A stretch of 42,569 nucleotides of DNA from positions 1-42,569 of IMG/VR virus record IMGVR_UViG_3300005468_000030, one strand, 5' to 3'. Below the pieces are notes generated by a model. That model was not told the DNA's origin and did no database searches. It saw only the letters and a list, made by a program, of their open reading frames with translations. Numbering within the stretch: position 1 is the stretch's first letter; every line of letters begins with the position of its first letter. The DNA comes from a virus. The translations under genes were made by a program, and so were the position numbers. Below, in pieces: positions 27,084-35,104 of this stretch.

Positions 27084-27865
27084 GCCTGTGTCACCACACG
27101 AATCCGTGGATCGGTGTCGAAGCTGGAGAAGAAGGGACGGCTGCGGTGACCGAACGGGTTATCGGCCATGATCACCATGTCGACATCAGCCAAACCGGTA
27201 AGCCCATATTTCAGCACCGTCGCAATGTCATAGTTGGATACCGTCACACCTTGCCGGGTCAACGTTTGCATGCGGCCGGGAAGGCGGCAGTCTTTGCTGG
27301 CTGCGCAAGCTTTACCGAACTCGCAGGCCAGCGAAGCAGCAGCTTCGAGAACAGCGGCCGGTACCGGTTCACCGCGTCCATAAGTAACCTGTAGGGTGCC
27401 TACTGCCGGGACGTCAACGTTGTAGTCCTGGCATTCCGGCCAGCATTGGCCGTCAGTACGCACCAGCCATTGGAAATCGTCGACACGCCACGAAGAATCC
27501 GGGACAACAACACCATCTTGAAGGACTTCGATGACGTTGTTGACTGGTCCTGGTAGTTTGATTTGGCAGCGCGGCCTGCAATCACATGGGCATTCGCATA
27601 GGCAGTTACGCCACACACCGTCGAGGATGAACGGCCGCATCCACCCGGCAGCCCAATCCCACGACCCACATGTACCGCACCGGCGGTCGGTTCCGCAGGG
27701 GCGGACTACGTTGGTGCAGACACCATATCGGCGTCCAGTGGCCGCCCACATGATTTGTGTGGCCAACGTCAACGCCCGTGTCTGTGCATCCGGGGTCAAT
27801 GTGGCCCACACGGGGCAGCATGTCTCGTCGACTTCGATGGTCCACAGACACGGCGACATAGGCAC
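27080..27865 (-). CDS. Head-to-tail adaptor, HK97 gp6-like
   Basis: 261 residues. A central Cys-rich insertion (WRNCLCECPCDCRPRCQ) is followed by LPGPVNNVIEVLQDGVVVPD and a helical C-terminal region typical of gp6-like adaptors in actinophages. An ATG two codons in is an equally good start. Confidence 0.75.
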   Translation of the reverse strand: MPMSPCLWTIEVDETCCPVWATLTPDAQTRALTLATQIMWAATGRRYGVCTNVVRPCGTDRRCGTCGSWDWAAGWMRPFILDGVWRNCLCECPCDCRPRCQIKLPGPVNNVIEVLQDGVVVPDSSWRVDDFQWLVRTDGQCWPECQDYNVDVPAVGTLQVTYGRGEPVPAAVLEAAASLACEFGKACAASKDCRLPGRMQTLTRQGVTVSNYDIATVLKYGLTGLADVDMVIMADNPFGHRSRPFFSSFDTDPRIRVVTQA

Positions 27866-27899
27866 CTCCTTCCGATCATCATAGCGGTTGTTGCTTCAA

Positions 27900-29015
27900 T
27901 TAGCAGCATGGGCCGGAGGAGTTGGCTACCTTCATAACGAACGGCGTTTCGACTGACTCTAGTGAGTCGATTGAGGCGGGGAAGATTTCCGCCAACAGCA
28001 GCAAGATCACGATCGGGTCGAAGTCTAGTGGATCAATCAGCAATAGGTCGATGGGGAATGGGTAAATCGCCACCATCCCCGGCACAATGACATGGCTGAC
28101 CTCAAACGATTCTGTCGACACAATCGAATCCGGGTAGATCGCTACCCCGCCGACCATCACAACGGGCATACCAAAGATTTCCGCTGAAGCGATAGAGCCT
28201 GGATAGAAGTTCAGGTTGATCTGCGGTATCCCGAATGTTTCAAGGGTGTCGATGTCGGTTGGATACAGGTTGCGGGAGATCAGCGGGATGCCGAATGCTT
28301 CGGCGCTGAAGATCTGCTGGTTGACGCGGATGATCTGGTTGATCTTCGGCACGCCGAACGCTTCACCGGATCCGATAGAGCTAGATTCGATCACCAGTGG
28401 ACCCAGAACGATCAGGGCATCCAATGCCTGAACTGATATCAGCGTAGTAGCGGTCCGGCTATAGGTCCCCGCACCCACCTGACCATTCGAATCGGCAATC
28501 ATCGCGTTGACGTTCAACAGGATCAGCAGACCGCCGATCCGGTCTTCGCGCTCACTGTCACCAGCCTGCGGAGACCAGCCGAGAGCAAGCAGATTCCGGC
28601 CCGCGAAACTCGACACCAGCCACGAAGGGTTAACTGCCGTCAGTGACGGTGTCGTGTGGCTGAACAACGCCAAACCGTCAGCATCCTGCGCCGCTACGGC
28701 CAGCTGACCGACACCCCTCGTAGCGTGCGCTATGCCCGTATATGCAGCTGAGGAGAACGTCCACACCCAGGAAGCCGGTTCGGCATTGGCAACCTTCGTG
28801 TAGATCCGTTTCTGTAGCGTGGTACCGACAAAGTTCGTCGCCAGCGACAATTCAATCCAGTTAGCGGGGGCAACAATAGCGCCGTTGTTGCCGATAGTGA
28901 TAGTAACAATCAGCCGGTCGCCGTTGACAACGCCAGCAGGCTTAGGAACTGTCGCCGAGGTGCCTTGGGCGAGGCCGTTAGCGACCGAGCTGGAGGCGAC
29001 AAAGCTGATGGCCAT
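27900..29015 (-). CDS. Virion protein with repeated xAFGxPxI units
   Basis: 371 residues. Residues 1-200 form a beta-rich domain (VVNGDRLIVTITIGNNG, YTGIAHATRGVG). From about 210 to 330 a degenerate 25-residue repeat recurs: GEAFGVPKINQ, AEAFGIPLISRN, LETFGIPQINLN, AEIFGMPVVM, TESFEVSHVIV. This suggests a beta-solenoid or fibre stalk. C-terminus ends GPCC. Placed between tail-tube genes and connectors, so decoration or fibre role is unproven. Confidence 0.7.
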   Translation of the reverse strand: MAISFVASSSVANGLAQGTSATVPKPAGVVNGDRLIVTITIGNNGAIVAPANWIELSLATNFVGTTLQKRIYTKVANAEPASWVWTFSSAAYTGIAHATRGVGQLAVAAQDADGLALFSHTTPSLTAVNPSWLVSSFAGRNLLALGWSPQAGDSEREDRIGGLLILLNVNAMIADSNGQVGAGTYSRTATTLISVQALDALIVLGPLVIESSSIGSGEAFGVPKINQIIRVNQQIFSAEAFGIPLISRNLYPTDIDTLETFGIPQINLNFYPGSIASAEIFGMPVVMVGGVAIYPDSIVSTESFEVSHVIVPGMVAIYPFPIDLLLIDPLDFDPIVILLLLAEIFPASIDSLESVETPFVMKVANSSGPCC

Positions 29016-29024
29016 GTTCGGCCC

Positions 29025-29435
29025 CTACAGTTTGAAGATCCGGTTGACTCCAGCCGACCAGATCACTGCGATATCGCCGCCGTTGGTGGTTACTGGGAGA
29101 CCGACAGCGGTGTCAATGTAGGCGACAAGCCGGGAAGTGGCCGCGACACCGGTGTCTTGGTAGACGACGAGGGCTTCCACCGAAACGGTACCGGGGACCA
29201 GTGGGTAAAGAAGGTCATCGGCGTCGGCAACACCTGAAGCGGACGTCTTGCCGGTGAAATTGCTGCTGGTGGCGACGACAGCACCGCCGGGGATGATGGC
29301 CAAGAATTGGTCAGTCAATAGGTTGGCGGTGTATAGGGCTGTGTCGACTAGGACGGCTTTGATGTTGTCGGACGTCCAGGAAATTTCGCCTCGCAGAAAC
29401 GATTCCCGGCCCCGATCATAAAGCGCATTTGCCAT
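29025..29435 (-). CDS. Small virion structural protein
   Basis: 136 residues beginning MANALYDRGRESFLRGEISW, a common actinophage domain of virion-associated proteins, with TSDNIKAVLVDTALYTANL and DQFLAIIPGG. GGGAG lies upstream of the ATG at 29435. Exact location in the particle is not known. Confidence 0.72.
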   Translation of the reverse strand: MANALYDRGRESFLRGEISWTSDNIKAVLVDTALYTANLLTDQFLAIIPGGAVVATSSNFTGKTSASGVADADDLLYPLVPGTVSVEALVVYQDTGVAATSRLVAYIDTAVGLPVTTNGGDIAVIWSAGVNRIFKL

Positions 29436-29527
29436 GGTGAATTTCTCCCACGTGACATGTCGCCACAGTGGCATTCACTCATGGCGGCGGCTTAAAAGTA
29501 GACCAATATGGATCTAAACTGCTAAAA

Positions 29528-29565
29528 GAAAGCCCCGCCGATGCCGCCGCGTCGGCGGGGCTTTC
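29528..29565. terminator. 14-bp hairpin terminator within the virion module
   Basis: Perfect repeat GAAAGCCCCGCCGA (29528-29541) / TCGGCGGGGCTTTC (29552-29565) followed by T-rich sequence on the minus strand, 7 bases beyond the stop at 29572. It would reduce expression of downstream tail genes relative to capsid and tail tube. Confidence 0.85.
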
Positions 29566-29571
29566 ACCATA

Positions 29572-30129
29572 TTACGGAACGTGAACGTATAGAGTCGCCG
29601 AGTCTGTCGAAGACGTGGCGTCCACTACACGAACCTGATAGACAGCCGGAGCCTGCGTGTAAGTGTGGTTCGAAGAACCCGACTCAGCGGCACCGAGAGT
29701 GGAAGTACCGTCGCCCCAGAAAATGTTGACGGTACCGTTTCCGACAGCATTCGCATACGTCAGCGTCGTTGACAGCGGGTTACCGCCAACATTCGTCGCG
29801 AACGCTGCACCTGTGGTTGTCGGCTGGTTAGTCGACGCCGGGCAGGTGTTCACGTTCTGTTCGATGCTGTTGCCGTTACCGGCGTTGTAGGTGATATTTG
29901 TTCCAGCCACATAACCCGACACCAGGTCGGTGCCGCCGCGCTTCAGCACCAGCGAACCGGCCCCGAAGTTAGCCTCCGGCACAACGAATGCGATAGCACC
30001 CGAAGCGGCCCGGTCGGTGCGGATAGCAGCCTTGTTCACGGCTGTAGACGCCCAACACAGAAGCCGCTCAGCGACTGCGGTTGCCTGGGCGTAAACATCG
30101 ACTGTTACGGTCAGTGATCCGCCAGCCAT
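29572..30129 (-). CDS. PKD-domain virion protein
   Basis: 185 residues. C-terminal 80 residues form a PKD/Ig-like domain: VNIFWGDGTSTLGAAESGSS, NHTYTQAPAVYQVRVVD and a final beta strand. The N-terminal part resembles a tail-tube decoration module. Adjacent to the major tail protein, which also carries a PKD-like end. Confidence 0.75.
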   Translation of the reverse strand: MAGGSLTVTVDVYAQATAVAERLLCWASTAVNKAAIRTDRAASGAIAFVVPEANFGAGSLVLKRGGTDLVSGYVAGTNITYNAGNGNSIEQNVNTCPASTNQPTTTGAAFATNVGGNPLSTTLTYANAVGNGTVNIFWGDGTSTLGAAESGSSNHTYTQAPAVYQVRVVDATSSTDSATLYVHVP

Positions 30130-30139
30130 GGTCTACTCC

Positions 30140-31078
30140 TTACGTAGCAACGATGGAACCTGACACATAGTCAGGTGTCGAATATTTGAGTGGCTTGTAC
30201 CGGGCCGTGTAGGTGCCCACCGCATAGGTGTGGTTTGCGGTTGTACCGCTCGAAACCAGCTGCGGCGCTGACGCGTCGCCCCATGTGATATAGGCCGGGA
30301 GGATCGGACCGTTGGCGTCTGTCGGGAACGTCATCACACGTGCTGTTGCGGCAGTACCGCTCAACGGCGCTACCAGCACTGTCGGGGTGATGTCCTGGCA
30401 GCCGCACACGGTGATCGGCGGCGGTAGTTCGGTGATGAACTGACGGCGGTGAACTTTCACACCCACCGATGTCAACAGCGACGCTGGGGTGCCGATGTTG
30501 ACACCGGACTCGACGATGCGGACGTTGTATGGTCCCTGACCCCACAGTGCGTTGCCGTGGGTGCGGCCGATCACCGTGAAGTTGATGTTGGCGTTTTCCA
30601 ACGTCACATCACTGACCTGAGCACCCATACCGAACGGCAGCAGGAAGTAGCCGTAGTCGAGGGTGCCGTCGGTGCATTGGTCGCCGGACATGTTCGTCCA
30701 GCCTTCAAGGGCGAAGAAGCTGTTCAATGGCGCGTCGGTGGTTGTATCCCAGCCGATCGCACGTGGCGTGATTTCGTCGTTGAGAACCAACGGTTCCGAC
30801 GTCATCAGGTTGAATAGTTCCGGGTCGACGTTGCAGAACGTCAACTCGAAGTTGATCCACAGAAGCTGAGCTTCTTTAGTCTCGTTGACGCAAACGTTTC
30901 CCTGACCGTTGAGCTGGATGTATTCCTGCCGGTCCTGGTTGTTGTTGGTCATGGCGAGGCTGATGACGCCTTCGCTGGTTGCGAACGAGCAGCTGTTGTC
31001 GACGACAGCGCCGCAGCTGGTCAGCTTCGTGATGCGGACCGCGTCGAACTGTAGATACGGTTCACACTGGGCAACCAT
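30140..31078 (-). CDS. Major tail protein with C-terminal PKD-like domain
   Basis: 312 residues. The body has features of actinophage tail-tube proteins (ALEGWTNMSGDQC, GYFLLPFGMGAQVSDV, GQGPYNVRIVE). Residues of about 235-312 add a PKD-like domain (PAYITWGDASAPQLVSSG, NHTYAVGTYTARYK), which would project from the tail surface. Confidence 0.78.
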   Translation of the reverse strand: MVAQCEPYLQFDAVRITKLTSCGAVVDNSCSFATSEGVISLAMTNNNQDRQEYIQLNGQGNVCVNETKEAQLLWINFELTFCNVDPELFNLMTSEPLVLNDEITPRAIGWDTTTDAPLNSFFALEGWTNMSGDQCTDGTLDYGYFLLPFGMGAQVSDVTLENANINFTVIGRTHGNALWGQGPYNVRIVESGVNIGTPASLLTSVGVKVHRRQFITELPPPITVCGCQDITPTVLVAPLSGTAATARVMTFPTDANGPILPAYITWGDASAPQLVSSGTTANHTYAVGTYTARYKPLKYSTPDYVSGSIVAT

Positions 31079-31081
31079 CGC

Positions 31082-31345
31082 TTACTCCTCCTCTGCCGTC
31101 TTCGCTTTCGGGCCACGGCGGCGTGGCTTCAGGTCTTCGTCGCTGGCTTCCGGCGCCGGTTTCGGTGCGTACGCGGCTAGCCATGCTTCGTGTAGTTCGT
31201 CGGGTACGACGAAAGCCAGTCCCTGTGGTCCTGACGTGGTTGTTTGGACGTCTCGGATGTGGAAATCCGGGTGGTTTTCGGCGACTGCCAGCAGCTGCTG
31301 TGCCAGCACTTTTGCCGGACCACTCGGGGTGATTTCAACAGTCAT
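31082..31345 (-). CDS. Small head-region protein
   Basis: 87 residues, N-terminal mixed fold (MTVEITPSGPAKVLAQQLLA) and a basic C-terminal tail (LKPRRRGPKAKTAEEE). Sits between the 285-residue structural gene and the major tail gene, 3 bases from the latter. Role unknown. Confidence 0.6.
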   Translation of the reverse strand: MTVEITPSGPAKVLAQQLLAVAENHPDFHIRDVQTTTSGPQGLAFVVPDELHEAWLAAYAPKPAPEASDEDLKPRRRGPKAKTAEEE

Positions 31346-31355
31346 CTGCTGACCT

Positions 31356-32213
31356 TTACGTAGTTGTAGTGGTCGGTAGTGTGGCGTCGATGGCGAAGAT
31401 CTGGTGGCATTCGAAGCCGACCACGTATGTCCGTTCCGCCAGCCACGTCTCCTGGTTGGTTGTCCGGTTGAGGGAGCCTTCAACGGGGCTGATGGTTACC
31501 TGGGAGTCGGGCTGCCGCCAGATCTTGATCGGCGGTGTCATGTACAGCCATTGGTGACCGGCGGCGGGTGCTGCTCCTACTGGGCTGCGGCCTGCATAGT
31601 TGCCGATGGATACGGCTGTGCCGATAGCAGTTCGCCATACGCGGCTGTTGCCGGGCAGCGGGTGTGCTGCGTCGGCCGTGAGCAGGTTGTAGGCGGAGAC
31701 GTGTTCACCGGAGCGGATCGGTAGGTGCAGTACGCCGGAGTAGCCGTAAAAGTTGTAGAAGGCCGCTTCCAGCAAACCAATCGAATCGACAAAGTTCGTT
31801 CCCGGCGTAACTGTGACCACGTCAGGGTTGTTCGACAGGCCAGGGGACTGGCCGAACAGCTGCTGGGAGAACACAGTCTCAACAACGGTCTGTTCGCTGG
31901 CACGTAGCTTCTGGAACACCAGCCGCTGCTGTTCGGCAACGGTGAACCCGACAGTGCCGCATAGGCGGCCTGCGTATACCACGAACGGGTTCGCTACTTG
32001 GAAGCTGGGGTCGTTGACGAAGTTTTTTGTCGCCAGGCTGGCGGCGCAGTCAACGGTGTAGCCGACGTCAGACCCGCAGTTTCCGGTGATCCATTGCACG
32101 CCGCCTAGGGATGCGTGTTCTGGTAGGTCTTCGATTTCGGCTACGGAGAACAGCCCGTAACGGTCCCGAGCGTTGGGGCCGGTGACAAATACCGGTCCGG
32201 TAGTTACTGCCAT
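31356..32213 (-). CDS. Virion structural protein downstream of the capsid gene
   Basis: 285 residues, no known motif. Begins MAVTTGPVFVTGPNARDRYG; aromatic-rich beta segments (FYNFYGYSGVLHLPIRSGE, GHQWLYMTPPIKIWRQPD). The place after the major capsid gene and a terminator suggests a head decoration, vertex or secondary capsid protein. Confidence 0.65.
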   Translation of the reverse strand: MAVTTGPVFVTGPNARDRYGLFSVAEIEDLPEHASLGGVQWITGNCGSDVGYTVDCAASLATKNFVNDPSFQVANPFVVYAGRLCGTVGFTVAEQQRLVFQKLRASEQTVVETVFSQQLFGQSPGLSNNPDVVTVTPGTNFVDSIGLLEAAFYNFYGYSGVLHLPIRSGEHVSAYNLLTADAAHPLPGNSRVWRTAIGTAVSIGNYAGRSPVGAAPAAGHQWLYMTPPIKIWRQPDSQVTISPVEGSLNRTTNQETWLAERTYVVGFECHQIFAIDATLPTTTTT

Positions 32214-32240
32214 CGCCGCCTCCTTCGCGACTAGGGCGGA

Positions 32241-32270
32241 GGGGCGCCTGGCTGGGATGCCAAGCGCCCC
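32241..32270 (-). terminator. Hairpin after the major capsid gene
   Basis: GGGGCGC (32241-32247) / GCGCCCC (32264-32270) with inner TGGC/GCCA pairs, 10 bases beyond the capsid stop. Probably attenuates downstream structural genes. Confidence 0.7.
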
Positions 32271-32279
32271 GGCGCTTCG

Positions 32280-33998
32280 TTACGGGGTGACGTCGGTGCA
32301 AGTTACGGCGCGCTGTACGCCGGTTGAACCGTTCGGGCAGATGTTTACGGTGTAGACGCGGCTCAGCGGGCACATGCGCATCGGCAGGTATCCATCTTCA
32401 ACGAACAGCTGCGTAACCTTGTTTGTAGAAAGCAATGTGCTGTCATAGATGGAGTCAAGTCGAATAACATCCTGCTGTGCCAACATCCAGGTACCTGCCG
32501 GGAAGGCAAGGAATGAGAGGTTGACTGTCGGCGACTGTGGCAGCGCTGTCAGCGGTGTCGCGGCACCAGGACCGGTTGTGGTCAGGCCGCTGAAGGCGTC
32601 CTGCCAGTCATAGACGTACTGGGGGCGTACGCCACGCTCACGGAACATTGACGCGATCATGGCGTCCGCAAGGTCGGCTGGGTTTGCCGCGTTGCGGCGG
32701 ATCCAGTCGGCGCGCATCTGTGCCAGCAGCCAGTACGGGAACACCATTTCGATGGTTGCGCCGGGGTCGAGGCGCAGCCGGTAGCGGATGTCCCAGACAG
32801 CCATTTCAGCGGCTGACATGACCTGGGATACAACGCTGCCGTCGGATGCCCATGGGTCGAGGGTGGCTAGCGCGACGGTGGTTGATCCGGCAACGATGGT
32901 GGCGATGACATCTTTGTTGACGTTGTGGGCCTGGGCTGCGATAGCGCCTTCGATGAAGGTCTGCACGAATTCTGGGTAACCTACATCCTGTAGGATGTCA
33001 CCAGTAATACATAGTGCTGCAACCTTTAGTCGATCATCCACAAAGGATGGGCAAGGTACCTGTACGCAGGTCTTTGCCGTATCCGCGATGACCTGAGCCT
33101 CAGTCAGGATGTTGTATCCTGTACCGCCACCAAAGATCGCCGAGAACTCGATGCCCTGGTTGTGGCGGATACCGCCACGAGGTGCACCGATTGTTGGCAG
33201 GTCAAGCATGCCGGTAGCAGTGATCTGAGAACAGGTGCTGTAGATCGTCTCCGACGGTGCACACCAGCCCACACCAGCGGTAACCGACTCAAGCAGCGAA
33301 CCACCAGGCAGAAGCTTCTCGTTGGTGGCGTCGGTGGTCATCTTCCAGATCGCCGGTTCGCTCATACCAACGCGATACTGGCGATCCTCCGTGAACTCAC
33401 GCTTGATCAACGCAACCGGGTGCTGAAGAGCATCGTCTTTGCGCGCTCCACGCTGTGAGCTGGCCCCGTAGGTGCGTGTCCGCTCCTGGAACGCTGCGGT
33501 CAGCGCGGCCATGTCCGGCAGAACCGAACCAGCGGCGTGGCCTGTCTCAGCGGCAGCGGTGATCGTCCACTTCGTGCCGCCGATCGCCTTGACGCTCTTG
33601 TCGAGAGTCTCCGGCGCGATGTCAGCAACGGTCAGCCGGGGCTGTGTGGTGACGCCTCCGGTAGCGGCGGCTGTGACTGTTTCCTCGGTGCTCTCCGAGT
33701 TGGTTTCGGTCACAGGCTCGGTGGCCGCGTCTGCCTTCAGGGACAGGTCGAGGTCGGCGATGGAGGTTGCCCGGCTGTCGACAGTCGTGAAGGTGGCGAT
33801 TTTCTCATCGGCTGCGGCGACGAAGGCTGCGAGGGCTTCTGCGTCGTCTAGGTCGGTGATGTTCTGGTTGCCACCGGCGGCTGTGACTGTTTGGATTGAC
33901 GCCTGTAGGGTCTGGAATTCCTCGAAGGCGATGCGGCGTAGGTCTTCTAGGCCCGCGCGGCTGAATGCGTCGAGGTTGGCGGGGATCTGGAACTTCAT
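32280..33998 (-). CDS. Major capsid protein, with long N-terminal region
   Basis: 572 residues. The C-terminal 350 or so carry capsid features: a region starting KREFTEDRQYRVGMSEPAIW, MVFPYWLLAQMRADWIRRNA, FLAFPAGTWMLAQQDVIRLD. The first 130-200 residues are helical and acidic (NITDLDDAEALAAFVAAADE), like a scaffold or delta domain fused to an HK97-type capsid. Its own promoter lies at 34159-34188 and a terminator follows, as expected for a highly expressed gene. Confidence 0.87.
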   Translation of the reverse strand: MKFQIPANLDAFSRAGLEDLRRIAFEEFQTLQASIQTVTAAGGNQNITDLDDAEALAAFVAAADEKIATFTTVDSRATSIADLDLSLKADAATEPVTETNSESTEETVTAAATGGVTTQPRLTVADIAPETLDKSVKAIGGTKWTITAAAETGHAAGSVLPDMAALTAAFQERTRTYGASSQRGARKDDALQHPVALIKREFTEDRQYRVGMSEPAIWKMTTDATNEKLLPGGSLLESVTAGVGWCAPSETIYSTCSQITATGMLDLPTIGAPRGGIRHNQGIEFSAIFGGGTGYNILTEAQVIADTAKTCVQVPCPSFVDDRLKVAALCITGDILQDVGYPEFVQTFIEGAIAAQAHNVNKDVIATIVAGSTTVALATLDPWASDGSVVSQVMSAAEMAVWDIRYRLRLDPGATIEMVFPYWLLAQMRADWIRRNAANPADLADAMIASMFRERGVRPQYVYDWQDAFSGLTTTGPGAATPLTALPQSPTVNLSFLAFPAGTWMLAQQDVIRLDSIYDSTLLSTNKVTQLFVEDGYLPMRMCPLSRVYTVNICPNGSTGVQRAVTCTDVTP

Positions 33999-34158
33999 GG
34001 CCCATCCTGTCTGCTGGATGCTGCGGCGTCCAACTTGTTGCAGTGATAGGCAGCTGCCGCAAGGGACGCGTGTGTCACGTCTGTGGTTGCGGGCAGGCTC
34101 GCAGCGCATCGCCCTAGTAGTGGAAGGCAGGCTCGGGGCTCATCACCTTCTGCTGCTG

Positions 34159-34188
34159 ACTATAGCAAGGGTGATCGTTTATCGGCAA
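34159..34188 (-). promoter_or_regulatory. Promoter of the major capsid gene
   Basis: Minus strand -35 TTGCCG (34188-34183), 18-base spacer, GC then -10 TATAGT (34164-34159). It gives an untranslated leader of about 155 bases; the intergenic 33999-34248 holds no other gene. Confidence 0.55.
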
Positions 34189-34248
34189 GCGGGTGTTTCA
34201 TCCGAATAGCCGATACTGGGGTCTAGTGTTTTATGCGACTGTGTGATT

Positions 34249-34446
34249 ATGATGGACCAACGTAAGTTCCTGAAGTCGCTGGAAAAAGACCACGGATTGA
34301 CCATCGTGCGTTCCCATGGCGGACACTACAAGGTTTATCGAGGTGACCGCCTACTCACCACGCTGTCCTTCTCGCCGTCCGATTCACGCACACACCGCAA
34401 TCAGGTAGCGACTCTGCGGCGAATGGGGGTGAGCATTCCACGATGA
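34249..34446 (+). CDS. HicA-like toxin candidate
   Basis: 65 residues. The order KFLKSLEKDHGLTIVRSHGG, HYKVYRGDRLLTTLSFSPSD, then NQVATLRRMGVSI matches the small HicA/YcfA double-stranded-RNA-binding-like fold, with the key His in the SHGGHYKV strand. HicA proteins are mRNA interferases. It stands on the strand opposite to the head genes and starts a three-gene coupled cassette. A second ATG follows immediately. Confidence 0.68.
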   Translation: MMDQRKFLKSLEKDHGLTIVRSHGGHYKVYRGDRLLTTLSFSPSDSRTHRNQVATLRRMGVSIPR

Positions 34447-34661
34447 TCATAATGACGAAAGACCGTGCCGCGAAACTCTGCCGCGCATGGACAGAACGAG
34501 GGTTCCACATCCAACCCTTGACCGATCACCCGCCCAGCGGCACACGCATGGTGAACGGGATCATCATCAACATCGCACCATACGCCCGGATCTGGAAAGG
34601 TTCCAACCTGCGGGCCACGATCAATCACGAATGGATCGACGCCGGGAGCGTGCTTTTGTGA
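34443..34661 (+). CDS. Middle gene of the HicA-like/XRE cassette
   Basis: 72 residues, beta-rich second half (GTRMVNGIIINIAPYARIWK, then LRATINHEWIDAG). ATGA overlap with the HicA-like gene and 4-base overlap with the XRE gene. It does not look like HicB. Role unknown. Confidence 0.6.
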   Translation: MIIMTKDRAAKLCRAWTERGFHIQPLTDHPPSGTRMVNGIIINIAPYARIWKGSNLRATINHEWIDAGSVLL

Positions 34662-34873
34662 AAATCGACGAACTGTTGCCGCGCCTGCGTCATCTCCGCG
34701 AGGAAAGCGGACTCAGCCAACGCCAAGTCGCCGCCCGCATGGGCGTCAGCCAAAGCACCTTGTCCGAGTTCGAAGCCCGTTCCGTCTCCAACCCGAAACT
34801 CGTCAGCCTGGAGAAGTACCTGCGGGCCATCGGCTACCAGCTGACCGTTGAGATCTCCGTCATCGACAGCTAA
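34658..34873 (+). CDS. XRE-family HTH protein, antitoxin or regulator
   Basis: 71 residues, GTG start. Complete XRE fold: LRHLREESGLSQRQVAARMG, VSQSTLSEFEARSVSNPKLV, then LEKYLRAIGYQLTVEI. As the last gene after a HicA-like protein it is the natural antitoxin/autoregulator of the cassette. Confidence 0.85.
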   Translation: MKIDELLPRLRHLREESGLSQRQVAARMGVSQSTLSEFEARSVSNPKLVSLEKYLRAIGYQLTVEISVIDS

Positions 34874-34881
34874 AACGTAGG

Positions 34882-34917
34882 CGGCCTCGGAAGGTGCACA
34901 CCACCCCGCCGAGGCCG
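34882..34917. terminator. Terminator between the cassette and the head genes
   Basis: CGGCCTCGG (34882-34890) / CCGAGGCCG (34909-34917), 9 bp, 8 bases after the XRE stop; it isolates the rightward cassette from the opposing virion transcript. Confidence 0.7.
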
Positions 34918-34932
34918 TCAACCGTTGTTCCA

Positions 34933-35088
34933 TCAATTCGGTTTACGTGCCTTGCTGCCGCCACCGTTGATCGTGATCAGCTGATTGGCCTCAGTCTCCG
35001 AAGACACTTCAGTGCGCTGGCCGGTCGGCGATGTGTAAATCCACCGCTCAACGGCACGAGCACCCCCACCGCAGCTACCACATGCCAT
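34933..35088 (-). CDS. 51-residue Gly/Cys head-region protein
   Basis: Begins MACGSCGGGARAVERWIYTS and ends GGGSKARKPN. GGGAGATAG precedes the ATG. Small proteins with this CGxCGG start are frequent beside actinophage capsid genes. Function unknown. Confidence 0.65.
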   Translation of the reverse strand: MACGSCGGGARAVERWIYTSPTGQRTEVSSETEANQLITINGGGSKARKPN

Positions 35089-35104
35089 AACTATCTCCCT
35101 CCGA

